A DNA stretch of 64,000 nucleotides from Hymenobacter nitidus. GTDB taxonomy: Bacteria > Bacteroidota > Bacteroidia > Cytophagales > Hymenobacteraceae. Location: NCBI RefSeq assembly GCF_020447315.1, contig NZ_JAJADQ010000008.1, positions 1 to 64,000 on the forward strand. Direction: 5' to 3'. Below are positions 16,788 to 25,111 of this stretch, one piece after another. The notes beneath the pieces are model-generated. The model was given only the letters and a program-made list of their open reading frames with translations, was not told the origin of the DNA and did no database searches. A program made the translations under genes and the position numbers. How positions within the stretch are numbered: position 1 is the first letter of the stretch; every line of letters starts with the position of its first letter.

Positions 16788-18395
16788 ATGATGAAAACTG
16801 CAACGGCCCCTCCGGCTGCTCCCATTACTTCTCCTACTCCGCCTTCGGCGAACTATTTAAAGTCGCTGGGCAAAGATGCCCCGGCGGGCCTGGTTGTATT
16901 TCTGGTGGCGCTGCCGCTATGCCTGGGTATTTCCCTGGCCTCGGGTGCCCCGTTGCTCGCGGGCGTTATTACCGGCATCGTCGGTGGAGTGCTGGTGTCC
17001 TGGCTGAGCGGCTCACAGCTGAGCGTGAGTGGCCCGGCCGCTGGCCTCACGGCCATTATGCTGACGGCCATCAGCACGCTGGGTAGCTTCGAAGCCGTAC
17101 TGACGGCTACCGTCGTGGCCGGTCTGATTCAGCTGGCCCTGGGTTTTATGAAGGCCGGCATCATCGGCATGTACTTTCCCTCGTCCGTTATCAAGGGCAT
17201 GCTGGCCGCCATTGGCCTGATTCTGATTCTCAAGCAGATACCTCATTTCCTCGGCGCCGATACCGACTACTTCGAGGACATGAACTTCCTGCAGTTCGAC
17301 GGGCAGAACACCTTTAGCGCCATCGTATCGGCCAGCAACGCCATCAGCTGGGGCTCGGCCCTCATTGGTGTAGTGTCGTTGATTGTGCTGATAATCTGGG
17401 AAAGCAAGCCCGTGAAAAGCGTGGCGGCCCTCAAGCTGGTGCCCGGCGCTCTGATTGTGGTGGTGCTCTCCATTCTGATGAACCTGCTGTTCAGCAGCAT
17501 GGCGCCCGATCTGCAGGTACGCCCCGAGCACCTGGTGAAGCTGCCCCAGATTTCGTCCTTCGCCGACCTGACCCGCGAGCTGTCCTTCCCCGACTGGTCG
17601 GCCCTGACGCGCGGCAGCACTTACATCGTAGCTTTCACCATTGCCATTGTGGCGTCCATCGAAACGCTGCTTAGCGTCGAAGCCGTCGATAAGCTTGATC
17701 CGCACAAGCGCCATACGCCCCAGAACCGCGAGCTGAAGGCCCAAGGAGTGGGCAACATTGTGGCCGCCCTGCTCGGTGGCCTGCCCCTCACGGCGGTTAT
17801 CGTGCGCAGCTCGGCCAACATCAACTCCGGTGGTCAAACACGCATGTCGGCCTTTATTCACGGCCTGTTGCTGCTGGGTAGCCTGTTGTTCCTGGCTTCG
17901 GTACTGAACCTGATTCCGCTGTCGGCTCTGGCTGCCGTGCTGCTGATGGTGGGTTTCAAGCTCACTAAGCCAGCCTTGTTCCGCACGCAGTGGCGCCTGG
18001 GCTGGGACCAGTTCCTGCCGTTTATCGTGACGGTCGTGGCCATCCTGTTTACCGACCTGCTCAAGGGCGTTGCGGTTGGTCTGGCTGTGGGGGTGTTCTA
18101 CATCCTGAAAGCCAACCTCGAATCGGCTTACTTCTTTCACAACGAGCCCACGCACGAGCCCGGCGTGATGCACATCAAGCTCAGTGAGCATGTCTCCTTC
18201 CTGAACAAGGCCAGCATCGTTACCACGTTTGAGCGTCTGGCGCCGAATACGAAGGTGATTCTGGATGGTACTGAGTCGGAAGTAATTGACTACGACGTAC
18301 TGGAAGCCATTGAGAACTTCCGCCTGACGGCCGCCGAACGTGGCATTGAGCTCGAACTGCGGGGCATTCCGCAAGTAGAGGTTCTGGGTCACTAG
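16788..18395 (+). CDS. SulP-family inorganic anion transporter (bicarbonate transporter candidate)
   Basis: 535 aa. About eleven to thirteen membrane segments start at LKSLGKDAPAGLVVFLVALP; SVSGPAAGLTAIM (about residues 82-94) is the SulP signature, and GLPLTAVIVRSSANINSGGQT (about 325-345, shown in part: AVIVRSSANIN) is the second conserved site. A C-terminal STAS-like region covers about 455-535. In this family the substrates are sulfate, bicarbonate or other anions. The beta-carbonic anhydrase gene begins 52 bp downstream on the same strand, a pairing known for bicarbonate-moving SulP proteins, so bicarbonate is the favoured substrate. The alternative ATG is one codon in (MKTATA). Confidence 0.88.
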   Translation: MMKTATAPPAAPITSPTPPSANYLKSLGKDAPAGLVVFLVALPLCLGISLASGAPLLAGVITGIVGGVLVSWLSGSQLSVSGPAAGLTAIMLTAISTLGSFEAVLTATVVAGLIQLALGFMKAGIIGMYFPSSVIKGMLAAIGLILILKQIPHFLGADTDYFEDMNFLQFDGQNTFSAIVSASNAISWGSALIGVVSLIVLIIWESKPVKSVAALKLVPGALIVVVLSILMNLLFSSMAPDLQVRPEHLVKLPQISSFADLTRELSFPDWSALTRGSTYIVAFTIAIVASIETLLSVEAVDKLDPHKRHTPQNRELKAQGVGNIVAALLGGLPLTAVIVRSSANINSGGQTRMSAFIHGLLLLGSLLFLASVLNLIPLSALAAVLLMVGFKLTKPALFRTQWRLGWDQFLPFIVTVVAILFTDLLKGVAVGLAVGVFYILKANLESAYFFHNEPTHEPGVMHIKLSEHVSFLNKASIVTTFERLAPNTKVILDGTESEVIDYDVLEAIENFRLTAAERGIELELRGIPQVEVLGH

Positions 18396-18447
18396 GCTGC
18401 CTGCGCTTCGATCTTTCCAATTCCCATTTACCCGAAAACCACCCTAC

Positions 18448-19155
18448 ATGAGTGCTTCTGCTAATGATTCTTCATCCACGGGGATGAACGAGATTCTGGA
18501 AAATAACCGCAAGTGGGTTGAAGGCAAGAAAGCCGCTGACCCCGACTTCTTCAATAACCTGTCGAAAGGCCAGCAGCCCCGCTACCTGTTCATTGGCTGC
18601 TCCGATTCGCGGGTACCGGCCAGCGCCATTACCGGCACCGGCCCCGGCGAGATGTTCGTGCATCGCAACATTGCCAACCTGGTGGTGCATTCCGATATGA
18701 ACCTGCTGGCCGTGCTGCAGTACGCCGTAGAGGTCCTGGGCGTGAAAGACATCATGGTCGTGGGCCACTACGGTTGCGGCGGCGTGGCGGCGGCAGCTTC
18801 CAACAAGCAGTTCGGGCTAATCGACAACTGGCTGACCCACATCAAAGACGTGGTGCGCCTGCACGAAACCGAATTCACGAGCATCACCGACAAGGAAAAG
18901 CAGCTACGTCGTCTAGTGGAGCTCAACGTTATTGAGCAGGTGCGCAACCTGACCAAGACCAACATTATTCAGAACGCCCTGCAGCGCGAAAATCCTCCCC
19001 GTCTGCACGGTCTGGTGTATGACATTCAGGACGGTGTGCTGCACAACCTGAACGTGGAAACCGATACCATCAACGAGTTCCAGCACATCTACGGCATTGA
19101 AGATATCAAGCACGCCGAAGAAGCAGTTGAGAAAGCGCAGCAGGGCAAGGTGTAG
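18448..19155 (+). CDS. can: Beta-class carbonic anhydrase
   Basis: 235 aa, usual for the clade. Zinc ligands are visible as C51 and D53 in GCSDSR, and H107 and C110 in GHYGCGG; R55 forms the Asp-Arg dyad of active enzymes. It interconverts CO2 and bicarbonate in the cytoplasm. It is probably cotranscribed with the SulP transporter and would trap or supply its bicarbonate. A strong bidirectional-looking terminator follows at 19264-19297. Confidence 0.93.
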   Translation: MSASANDSSSTGMNEILENNRKWVEGKKAADPDFFNNLSKGQQPRYLFIGCSDSRVPASAITGTGPGEMFVHRNIANLVVHSDMNLLAVLQYAVEVLGVKDIMVVGHYGCGGVAAAASNKQFGLIDNWLTHIKDVVRLHETEFTSITDKEKQLRRLVELNVIEQVRNLTKTNIIQNALQRENPPRLHGLVYDIQDGVLHNLNVETDTINEFQHIYGIEDIKHAEEAVEKAQQGKV

Positions 19156-19263
19156 TACACACCGCCCGTTGAAAAAACCATCGGTTCCGGCCGGAAAAAC
19201 ACGGGTAGTACCACGTCAGCTGCTGACAACCTGGCTGCCCGGTATATAGTCTATGTGTGGTTG

Positions 19264-19297
19264 AAAAGGCCGCAGCCCTTGGCTGCGGCCTTTTTTT
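19264..19297 (+). terminator. Intrinsic terminator after carbonic anhydrase
   Basis: GGCCGCAGCC, three-base loop CTT, GGCTGCGGCC, flanked by four A on the left and seven T on the right. Strong GC stem plus T run, ending the SulP-carbonic anhydrase unit about 110 bp after the stop. Confidence 0.85.
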
Positions 19298-19409
19298 GGC
19301 TGGTAGGTGAGGCTGGAAACAGGGAAGAGCCAAACTTTACCGGGCGGTATAGAAGTGCCAGTGAATCAGCTTAGCTTTGTCCTGTATATCCTGCTCTACC
19401 TACGCTACA

Positions 19410-20786
19410 ATGACTGATTTTTACGCTCGTCTCAAATTCATCTTCGGGCTTTGCGCTGCCCTGCTCACCTTTTCTACTGTTCAGGCGCAGCAACTGCGCC
19501 CCCGCCGGTCTACGACGCGGCCCGCCGCACCCGAGCTGCTGCAGTTGGCCAAGCGGGCTACCGCCGACCAAGCCCGTGGCACTAATAGTGCGGTGGTGCT
19601 GCCCGGCCAGGCCATGCGCTACTCCTGGGACAGAATAGGGCAGCGGTGGACGTTTCCGTTGCTCTATACCTACAGCTACGACGCGGCCGGCCGGCCGACG
19701 CTCACCATAAACGGCGACTCGGCCGCTGGTACTAACGGCACCAACCTGGAGCGGCTCAGCTACGACAGCCGGGGAAACCTGGTGGAGCAACTCATTCAGG
19801 GGCGTGTCAACCCGACGGCGCCCTGGCTCAACCGGCTACGGGTGCTGTGGACCTACGATGCCTATGACAACTACACGCTGATTCAATATCAGCTGTGGCG
19901 GAACAATGCCTGGGAAACCTACGATGCCGACCGGATTGCCTATACCTATTCCAGCAGCGGCGCTAAGCTAGAAGAAGTGCAGGAAAAGCTGAACCAGGGT
20001 GCCTTTGCATTCACCAACCGCCATCTGTATACCTACGACGCCCGCAACCGCTCCACTTCCGTTACGGGCCAAGAGTACGAGAACGGCAGTTGGGTGAATA
20101 CGGATCGGATAACGGACCTGGTCTGGTTTAACTGGGAAAAGCAGTGGCCCACCAGCTACGACATTCAGCTCTGGAATGGCACCGCCTGGGAAACGGACTC
20201 TAGGGTGCGGGCTACCTGGCAGCCCAACGGCTCTTTTCTGGCTTACGACCAGTATTTCCTGAATAATGCCTGGGAGGATTACTACCGCACCACCGTCATC
20301 TTCGACGATCTGGGCAATCTACTGGTGGATACGTTCGAGGAAAAGCCGGGCACCGACTGGGCTATTCTGCGGGGCTACCGCGCCACCATTACCTACAACG
20401 CGGCCGGCACCTCTGCCCTGCGCCGTCTCGACTCGCAGTACGACGAGCAGGTGGGCGCGTATCTTCCTTTCGAGAAGTACTACTATGCCAGCTTCGTAAC
20501 GCTGGCCGCCCGCCGCCAGTCGATCCTGAGCGTGGCCACCGACCTGTACCCCAACCCCGCGACTTCCACCGTAACGCTGGTCGTGAATGCACCGGTGGGT
20601 GCTGCGGCTGCCGTACCGGTCGAAATTCTCAACACCCTGGGGCAGGTAGTAAAGCGGGGCGAAGCCCAGGTACAGCAAGGGCGGCTGACGGCTACCCTGG
20701 AAGTCGGCACGCTGGCCGCCGGGGTTTACACGGTGCGGCTGCTTACGCCGCAGGGCGTGGTGCTGCGGCAGCTAGTGCGCCAGTAG
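19410..20786 (+). CDS. Secreted protein with YD-like repeats and type IX secretion sorting domain
   Basis: 458 aa from ATG 19410; an upstream TTG start at 19377 is less likely because the ATG is followed directly by a signal peptide (FIFGLCAALLTFSTVQAQ). The central part contains repeated Tyr/Asp-rich strands such as YSYDAAGRPTL, SYDSRGNLVEQL and YTYDARNRSTS, resembling YD/RHS-like repeats. The last 80 residues form a T9SS type A sorting domain: LYPNPATSTVTLVV, then VEILNTLGQVVKRG and LAAGVYTVRLLTPQG. It should be exported by Sec and then passed through the type IX system to the cell surface. Function unknown. Confidence 0.8.
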   Translation: MTDFYARLKFIFGLCAALLTFSTVQAQQLRPRRSTTRPAAPELLQLAKRATADQARGTNSAVVLPGQAMRYSWDRIGQRWTFPLLYTYSYDAAGRPTLTINGDSAAGTNGTNLERLSYDSRGNLVEQLIQGRVNPTAPWLNRLRVLWTYDAYDNYTLIQYQLWRNNAWETYDADRIAYTYSSSGAKLEEVQEKLNQGAFAFTNRHLYTYDARNRSTSVTGQEYENGSWVNTDRITDLVWFNWEKQWPTSYDIQLWNGTAWETDSRVRATWQPNGSFLAYDQYFLNNAWEDYYRTTVIFDDLGNLLVDTFEEKPGTDWAILRGYRATITYNAAGTSALRRLDSQYDEQVGAYLPFEKYYYASFVTLAARRQSILSVATDLYPNPATSTVTLVVNAPVGAAAAVPVEILNTLGQVVKRGEAQVQQGRLTATLEVGTLAAGVYTVRLLTPQGVVLRQLVRQ

Positions 20787-20793
20787 GGCAAGG

Positions 20794-21945
20794 CTACGGC
20801 CCTGGCTCGGGCGTGGCGGCGCTCAGCTTGCCGCTGCGCTTTACGCCGTACTGGAGCAGTTCCCGCTCGATGCGCTGGTTCCAGCTTTCCTGGGCGGCCG
20901 TGTCCTGCCCGCCGCGGGTTTCGGCATCATACTGCTCCTGCAAGCGGTTCATTTCCTGAAACGCCACGAGGTACTCATACTGCAGAATGCTGTTGTAGTC
21001 CTGCAGATTCATCCGCTCGGGGGTGAGGCGGCGCTTAAACCGCTCGGCCACCAGCTTCACCAGGTCGAAGTGGCGCTGTTCGTGGTTCAGGGTGTAGGCA
21101 TCCTGCGAAGCGGCCCACGACGAGCTGCGCACCACGAACACTTTCAGCTGCAGATCGAGCTGCAGCACGCCATGTACTACGCGGGGCTGCCCGGCGTAGG
21201 CAAAGCTCGGAAACACGGCCGCTGCGTAGGGCCCCGTGCGCGGCGGGGCCGTAAAGTCGGCGAAGCGTAGGGGGCGGGCCGGGTCGTAGAACAGCGTGTC
21301 GGGCTGGGTCTGCTCGGTAGCGTCGGTGAAGCGCAGGCGCAGGCCCGTGGCCAGCTTCAGGCTGGTAGGCGCCTGCGCCTGCACCCACTGGTGCAGGTAG
21401 CGCACGGCCTCCGTCAGGGCCTGGCGCAGGGCCGGCTCCACCACGGCGGTTTGGGCCAGGGGCCGCTGGTAGCGGGCTGCGCCGTAGTAGTCGGTCAGGA
21501 ATACGGTTTTGCCTTCGCGCTGCCATTCAAACGCCATTTTGATTTCCACGCGCCCATCTACCTGCGCGGGTTGGCCCGGCGTTGTGTTTTCCGATACCCG
21601 GCATTCGAGCAGCCGCACCGTGAGCGGCCGGCGGCCGGTGCGGGGCAGGCTTTGGCCTATAAAAGCGCGCACCGCCGCCAGTCCGCCGCCCAGCAGGTCC
21701 ACTGCCCGCATTATGGCGGGCTGACCAGGCTTGGGGGCCGCCGTCAGCAGCCAAGCCACAGCCGCCGGCTGGGGGCGTTGGTCCAGTACCTGAGCCACGT
21801 AAAATTCCGTGGTGGGAAATACAGTTGTTGCCGGTTGCAGCTTCAGGGCTGCTGGCAGCGCTTGGGCCGCAGCGGGGCGGGGCCACAGCGTTGCCAGCAG
21901 ACAGTAAAAGATAAGCCAGAGCTGGAAAGGCCTTTTCGTGCGCAT
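20794..21945 (-). CDS. Secreted unknown protein with an HExxH motif (DUF922-like C-terminus)
   Basis: 383 aa from ATG 21945 (MRTKRPF plus hydrophobic core and AAAQA cleavage region); an ATG seven codons upstream is possible. The C-terminal third contains TLNHEQRHFDLVKLVAERF, with H288, E289 and H292 forming HExxH, the zinc-metallopeptidase signature, in a context like DUF922 (HEQxHF). The middle part has DPARPLRFADFTAPP followed by a beta-rich segment, also seen in proteins of that type. Peptidase activity is inferred only. It converges with the T9SS cargo gene (7 bp gap). No operon partner is apparent. Confidence 0.55.
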   Translation of the reverse strand: MRTKRPFQLWLIFYCLLATLWPRPAAAQALPAALKLQPATTVFPTTEFYVAQVLDQRPQPAAVAWLLTAAPKPGQPAIMRAVDLLGGGLAAVRAFIGQSLPRTGRRPLTVRLLECRVSENTTPGQPAQVDGRVEIKMAFEWQREGKTVFLTDYYGAARYQRPLAQTAVVEPALRQALTEAVRYLHQWVQAQAPTSLKLATGLRLRFTDATEQTQPDTLFYDPARPLRFADFTAPPRTGPYAAAVFPSFAYAGQPRVVHGVLQLDLQLKVFVVRSSSWAASQDAYTLNHEQRHFDLVKLVAERFKRRLTPERMNLQDYNSILQYEYLVAFQEMNRLQEQYDAETRGGQDTAAQESWNQRIERELLQYGVKRSGKLSAATPEPGP

Positions 21946-22270
21946 CAGAGCAGATAGTGAAGCCACCGGACCGATGCAGAGCAGCCGCCCTGGCCCCCGG
22001 TGGCGCTAGTTCAGAGACACCAAACCGGCCTAAATAGTGCGCCGTGCGGTGAGGTTCAGCCGTCAGCTAAGTGTATGCGGAGGCAGTGTAGCAGCCAAGA
22101 TGTGGACGATGGCAGCAGTTGATTTCGCGCAAGGCTGCCCACCGATGCCTACAGGCGGCTGGGCTTTTTTTCGCTCGGCCGACCTTGTACTACGCCGGCC
22201 CGCCAGCGGCAGCACAACAGCAAGGCGCGCTTTCTACGTAAGCCCCGGGTATCACCGTTTATCTATCCTG
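21946..22270. other. Divergent intergenic region with a terminator-like hairpin
   Basis: 325 bp between the leftward HExxH gene and the rightward oxidoreductase. A plus-strand frame is open through it from 22037, but the codons look noncoding and the oxidoreductase homology starts at 22271. It contains the hairpin at 22138-22171 described separately; otherwise nothing recognisable. Confidence 0.5.
22138..22171 (+). terminator. Terminator-like hairpin, possible leader or small RNA end
   Basis: GCCCA (22138-22142 region) pairs with TGGGC, enclosing an inner GCC-TACA-GGC hairpin, followed by seven T. It is oriented on the plus strand although no coding gene ends nearby on that strand, so it could end a small RNA or act in the leader of the oxidoreductase. 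Confidence 0.4.
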
Positions 22271-23215
22271 ATGAAAGCCATTTACTTCGAACACTACGGG
22301 CCGGCCGAGGTGCTGCGCTACGGCGAGCAGCCCACGCCCTCCCCGCAGCCCGACCAGATTCTGGTGCACGTGCGGGCCAGCAGCGTCAATCCCGTCGACT
22401 GGAAAGTGCGCGACGGCAGCCTTCGGCTGCTGACGGGCCAGAGCTTCCCCAAAATTCCGGGCCGCGATGTGGCCGGCGTAGTGGCGGCCGTGGGCGAAAA
22501 CGTGACGCGCTTCCAGCCCGGCGACCGGGTCTACGGCATGCCCGACGGGGTGGGGGGGGCCAATGCTGAGTACGCCCTGCTGCCCCACGAGGCGGCGGCT
22601 TTCATTCCCGAAACGCTGAATTTTGAGGAAGCTGCCGCCGTACCGCTCGGCGCCATTACGGCCCTGCAGGCCCTGCGCGACAAAGGCCAGCTGCTCTCCG
22701 GCGACCGGGTGCTGATTAATGGGGCTTCGGGCGGGGTCGGTACGTTTGCCGTGCAGCTGGCCAAGGCCTTGGGCGCCGGGGAGGTAACCGGCGTGTGCGG
22801 CCCCGATAATGCCGAACTGGTGCGTAGCCTGGGCGCCGACCGGGTACTGAACCACCACGAACAGGACTTCACCCGGGAGCTGAGCCGCTACGACATCATC
22901 TTCGACGCGGTAGCCAAAAGCAGCTACCTGGCCAGCAAAGCAGCTCTGCGTCGCAATGGCCGCTACGTAACCACCGCCCCCGAGCCCAAAGACGTAGCCG
23001 CTGGTGCCCTGGTATCGGTGTTTTCGACCAAGAAAATGAGCATGCTGCTGGCCGCCAACCGGGGCACCGATATGGCTCTGCTGTCGGCCTGGCTTCAGGC
23101 CGGCACGATTCGGCCCATCATTGCTAAAACCTTCCCGCTGACCGAAACCGCCGAAGCCCACCGCCTCAGCGAGGCCGGTCGCGCCGCCGGCAAAATCGTG
23201 CTGACGGTGGAGTAG
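22271..23215 (+). CDS. NADP-dependent oxidoreductase, zinc-independent MDR/quinone reductase-like
   Basis: 314 aa from ATG 22271 (MKAIYFEHYGPAEVLRYGE). GroES-like N-terminal domain with NPVDWKVRDG and GRDVAGVVAAVG (about residues 68-79). Rossmann domain with INGASGGVGTFAVQLAKALG (about 150-169), whose GxxGxxG-type loop binds NADP(H). The zinc ligands of alcohol dehydrogenases are missing, as in quinone oxidoreductases. It would reduce quinones or enones in the cytoplasm. A 25-bp perfect hairpin follows 20 nt after the stop. Confidence 0.85.
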   Translation: MKAIYFEHYGPAEVLRYGEQPTPSPQPDQILVHVRASSVNPVDWKVRDGSLRLLTGQSFPKIPGRDVAGVVAAVGENVTRFQPGDRVYGMPDGVGGANAEYALLPHEAAAFIPETLNFEEAAAVPLGAITALQALRDKGQLLSGDRVLINGASGGVGTFAVQLAKALGAGEVTGVCGPDNAELVRSLGADRVLNHHEQDFTRELSRYDIIFDAVAKSSYLASKAALRRNGRYVTTAPEPKDVAAGALVSVFSTKKMSMLLAANRGTDMALLSAWLQAGTIRPIIAKTFPLTETAEAHRLSEAGRAAGKIVLTVE

Positions 23216-23235
23216 GAAGTAAGTTCTTTTAACGA

Positions 23236-23288
23236 CAAACGAAGGTACACAAATGCAACTATGTTGCATTTGTGTACCTTCGTTTGTT
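23236..23288. repeat. Perfect 25-bp inverted repeat with 3-nt spacer
   Basis: Left arm 23236-23260 and right arm 23264-23288 are exact reverse complements separated by TAT; the innermost core reads TGCAAC-TAT-GTTGCA. A short T run (TTTTA) follows on the plus side. It could terminate the oxidoreductase transcript, but the length and perfection also fit an operator for a dimeric regulator in front of the next gene. Confidence 0.75.
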
Positions 23289-23358
23289 TTACTCCGATTC
23301 CCAGCTACCTGATACCCGGGCTGGCATGGGGTTGGGGCCTTAAAATCTACCTCTGCTT

Positions 23359-24267
23359 ATGGAAAAGCATCTGCAAACCGAAGTACTGATTATTGGCGGC
23401 AGCTACGCGGGACTGTCGGCGGCCCTGGCGCTGGGCCGGGCGCGGCGGCGCGTTGTGGTGCTGGATAGCGGGCAGCCCTGCAACCGGCAGACGCCCCACG
23501 CCCACAATTTCCTCACGCAGGATGGCGAGGCGCCGGACGTTATTCGGGCCAAAGGCCGGGCGCAGGTGCTGGCGTATCCCAGCGTGACGCTGGTGGCCGA
23601 TGAAGCAATAACTGCTCGGCAGCAGGGCGCGGGCTTTGTCGTCACGACGGCCGCTGGCGGCACGGTAACGGCGGCCAAGCTCGTGCTTGCCACCGGCATT
23701 AAAGACCTGCTGCCGACGCTGCCGGGCTTTGCCGAGTGCTGGGGCGTTTCGGTGCTGCACTGCCCGTACTGCCACGGCTACGAAGTGAGCGACCAGCCCC
23801 TGGGCGTGCTGGGCAACGGGGGCCTGGGCTTCGAATTTGCCCGTCTGATTGCGCACTGGACGCCGATGCTGACCTTACTTACGGATGGGCCCTCGACGCT
23901 CAGTCCCGAGCAAGCCGATCAACTGCTTCACCACGGAATCAGGATCGAGCAGGAGCCGCTGCGGGCGCTGGAGCAGCAGCAGGGGCAGCTGCGCGCCGTG
24001 GTGTTGGCATCGGGCCGGCGGGTGCCGCTGACGGCGCTTTTCGCCCGGGTGCCATTTGCCCTGCACAGCCAGCTGCCCGTTAGCCTGGGCTGCGCCCTCA
24101 CCGACACCGGCCTGGTGCAGGTAGATGAGATGCAGCGCACCAGCGTGCCGGGCGTGTTTGCCGCCGGCGATGCCACCACGCCCATGCGGGCGGTATCCAT
24201 GGCAGTAGCCGCGGGCGGAAAGGCCGGTGCCATGCTAAACCATGAGCTAATTACCGAGCTGTTCTAG
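23359..24267 (+). CDS. FAD-dependent thioredoxin-reductase-like oxidoreductase
   Basis: 302 aa. FAD-binding start VLIIGGSYAGLSAALALGRA (about 9-28), redox-motif-bearing segment HCPYCHGYE (about 134-142) with the CxxC pair, then LGVLGNGGLGFEFARL for NAD(P) binding and GVFAAGDAT near the C-terminus for FAD. The CPYCHGYE version defines a thioredoxin-reductase-like subfamily that includes disulfide/dithiol oxidases; its physiological partner is not predictable. The N-terminal CxxR-type start (QPCNRQTPHAHNF) is typical of the same group. Standalone gene. Confidence 0.85.
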   Translation: MEKHLQTEVLIIGGSYAGLSAALALGRARRRVVVLDSGQPCNRQTPHAHNFLTQDGEAPDVIRAKGRAQVLAYPSVTLVADEAITARQQGAGFVVTTAAGGTVTAAKLVLATGIKDLLPTLPGFAECWGVSVLHCPYCHGYEVSDQPLGVLGNGGLGFEFARLIAHWTPMLTLLTDGPSTLSPEQADQLLHHGIRIEQEPLRALEQQQGQLRAVVLASGRRVPLTALFARVPFALHSQLPVSLGCALTDTGLVQVDEMQRTSVPGVFAAGDATTPMRAVSMAVAAGGKAGAMLNHELITELF

Positions 24268-24330
24268 ACTGCGTGGCGAAATGGTGAATTCGTGAAATGG
24301 TGAGTTGTTGTTCTGGCGGTTTTCTAACCG

Positions 24331-24487
24331 TGTCATAGCGAGCAGAGCGAAGCAATCCGTCCGCTGAAATGTACTGAGCCTTCTAATGTGAAAAGCCCTT
24401 TATTCTACGAGGAATAAAGGGCTTTCTAGTAAAAGGTCATTGCGTTCTTCGCAGAGGACGGATTGCTTCGCAGGCTCGCAATGACAT
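24331..24487. repeat. REP-like element A with nested terminator hairpin
   Basis: Near-identical inverted arms lie at 24331-24362 and 24456-24487, sharing GCGAAGCAATCCGTCC and the outer TGTCAT. Between them AAAGCCCTTTATTC (24392-24405) pairs exactly with 24412-24425. The element sits between the convergent genes ending at 24267 and 24507 and can terminate both. Its arms resemble those of the elements at 35549-35648 and 52863-52888. Confidence 0.75.
24392..24425. terminator. Bidirectional intrinsic terminator inside REP-like element A
   Basis: A 14-bp perfect stem with six-base loop TACGAG; A run on one side and TTT on the other, placed between convergent genes. Confidence 0.7.
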
Positions 24488-24506
24488 ATTTTCCACATTC
24501 TCCACA

Positions 24507-24938
24507 TTAACCGGCCTCAGGCTTGGAGAAGGCAATCAGGATGGCGCCGCCGGCCATCAGCACCGCGCCCACCACGAGCTGCCAGGTGACCTTTTCCTTG
24601 AGGAAAACGACGGCCAGAATAATGGAGAACACCAGGGATATTTTGTCGAACGAGGACGTCTGGGAGGCCTGGCCCAGCTTCAGGGCCTGAAAGGAAAGCA
24701 GCGACGACACGCAGGTGATAATGCCAGCCGCTACCAAAAAGCCCCAGGTCCGGGCTTCAATCTGGGCCACGGTGGGCAGGTGGCCCTGCCACGCCACCAC
24801 GCCCCAGGCCACCACGATGATGAGCACTGACTGCACGGCGAAAGCCACGCTGGGCTCCACGTTTTTCACGCCCACTTTCGACAGGGTTACCACCACAGCC
24901 GCCGACAAGGCGGCCAGCAACGAAAAAACAATCCACAT
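24507..24938 (-). CDS. Half-size EamA/DMT-family transporter
   Basis: 143 aa from ATG 24938 (MWIVFSLLAALSAAVVV). Five membrane segments make one EamA repeat; full-length family members have two. Features such as TLSKVGVKNVEPSVAFAVQSV at the start and VFLKEKVTWQLVVGAVLMAGGAIL near the end (LKEKVT is the usual pre-helix-five motif) are intact, so this is a natural single-repeat transporter that should dimerise, not a truncated gene. Substrate unknown. The frame extends 12 codons upstream without a good start context. Confidence 0.75.
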   Translation of the reverse strand: MWIVFSLLAALSAAVVVTLSKVGVKNVEPSVAFAVQSVLIIVVAWGVVAWQGHLPTVAQIEARTWGFLVAAGIITCVSSLLSFQALKLGQASQTSSFDKISLVFSIILAVVFLKEKVTWQLVVGAVLMAGGAILIAFSKPEAG

Positions 24939-25111
24939 ATATAGTCGGAGGGAAGAGGAGAAAAGTATTCTCAACTGTACGAGACATAGAGTGTTGATGG
25001 ATAGTAGCGTAGCATTGCCATGCTCCTATATACATCTGTGTAATCATGCTCACTCCAGACGTATTTATCAGTTTCCGGCCTCCAGTCGGCTGCTACAAAG
25101 GTGCTATAGAG

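Noticed and set aside
17013..18392. 459-codon frame antisense to the SulP gene
   Set aside because: No motif, and the sense strand has the full SulP signature.
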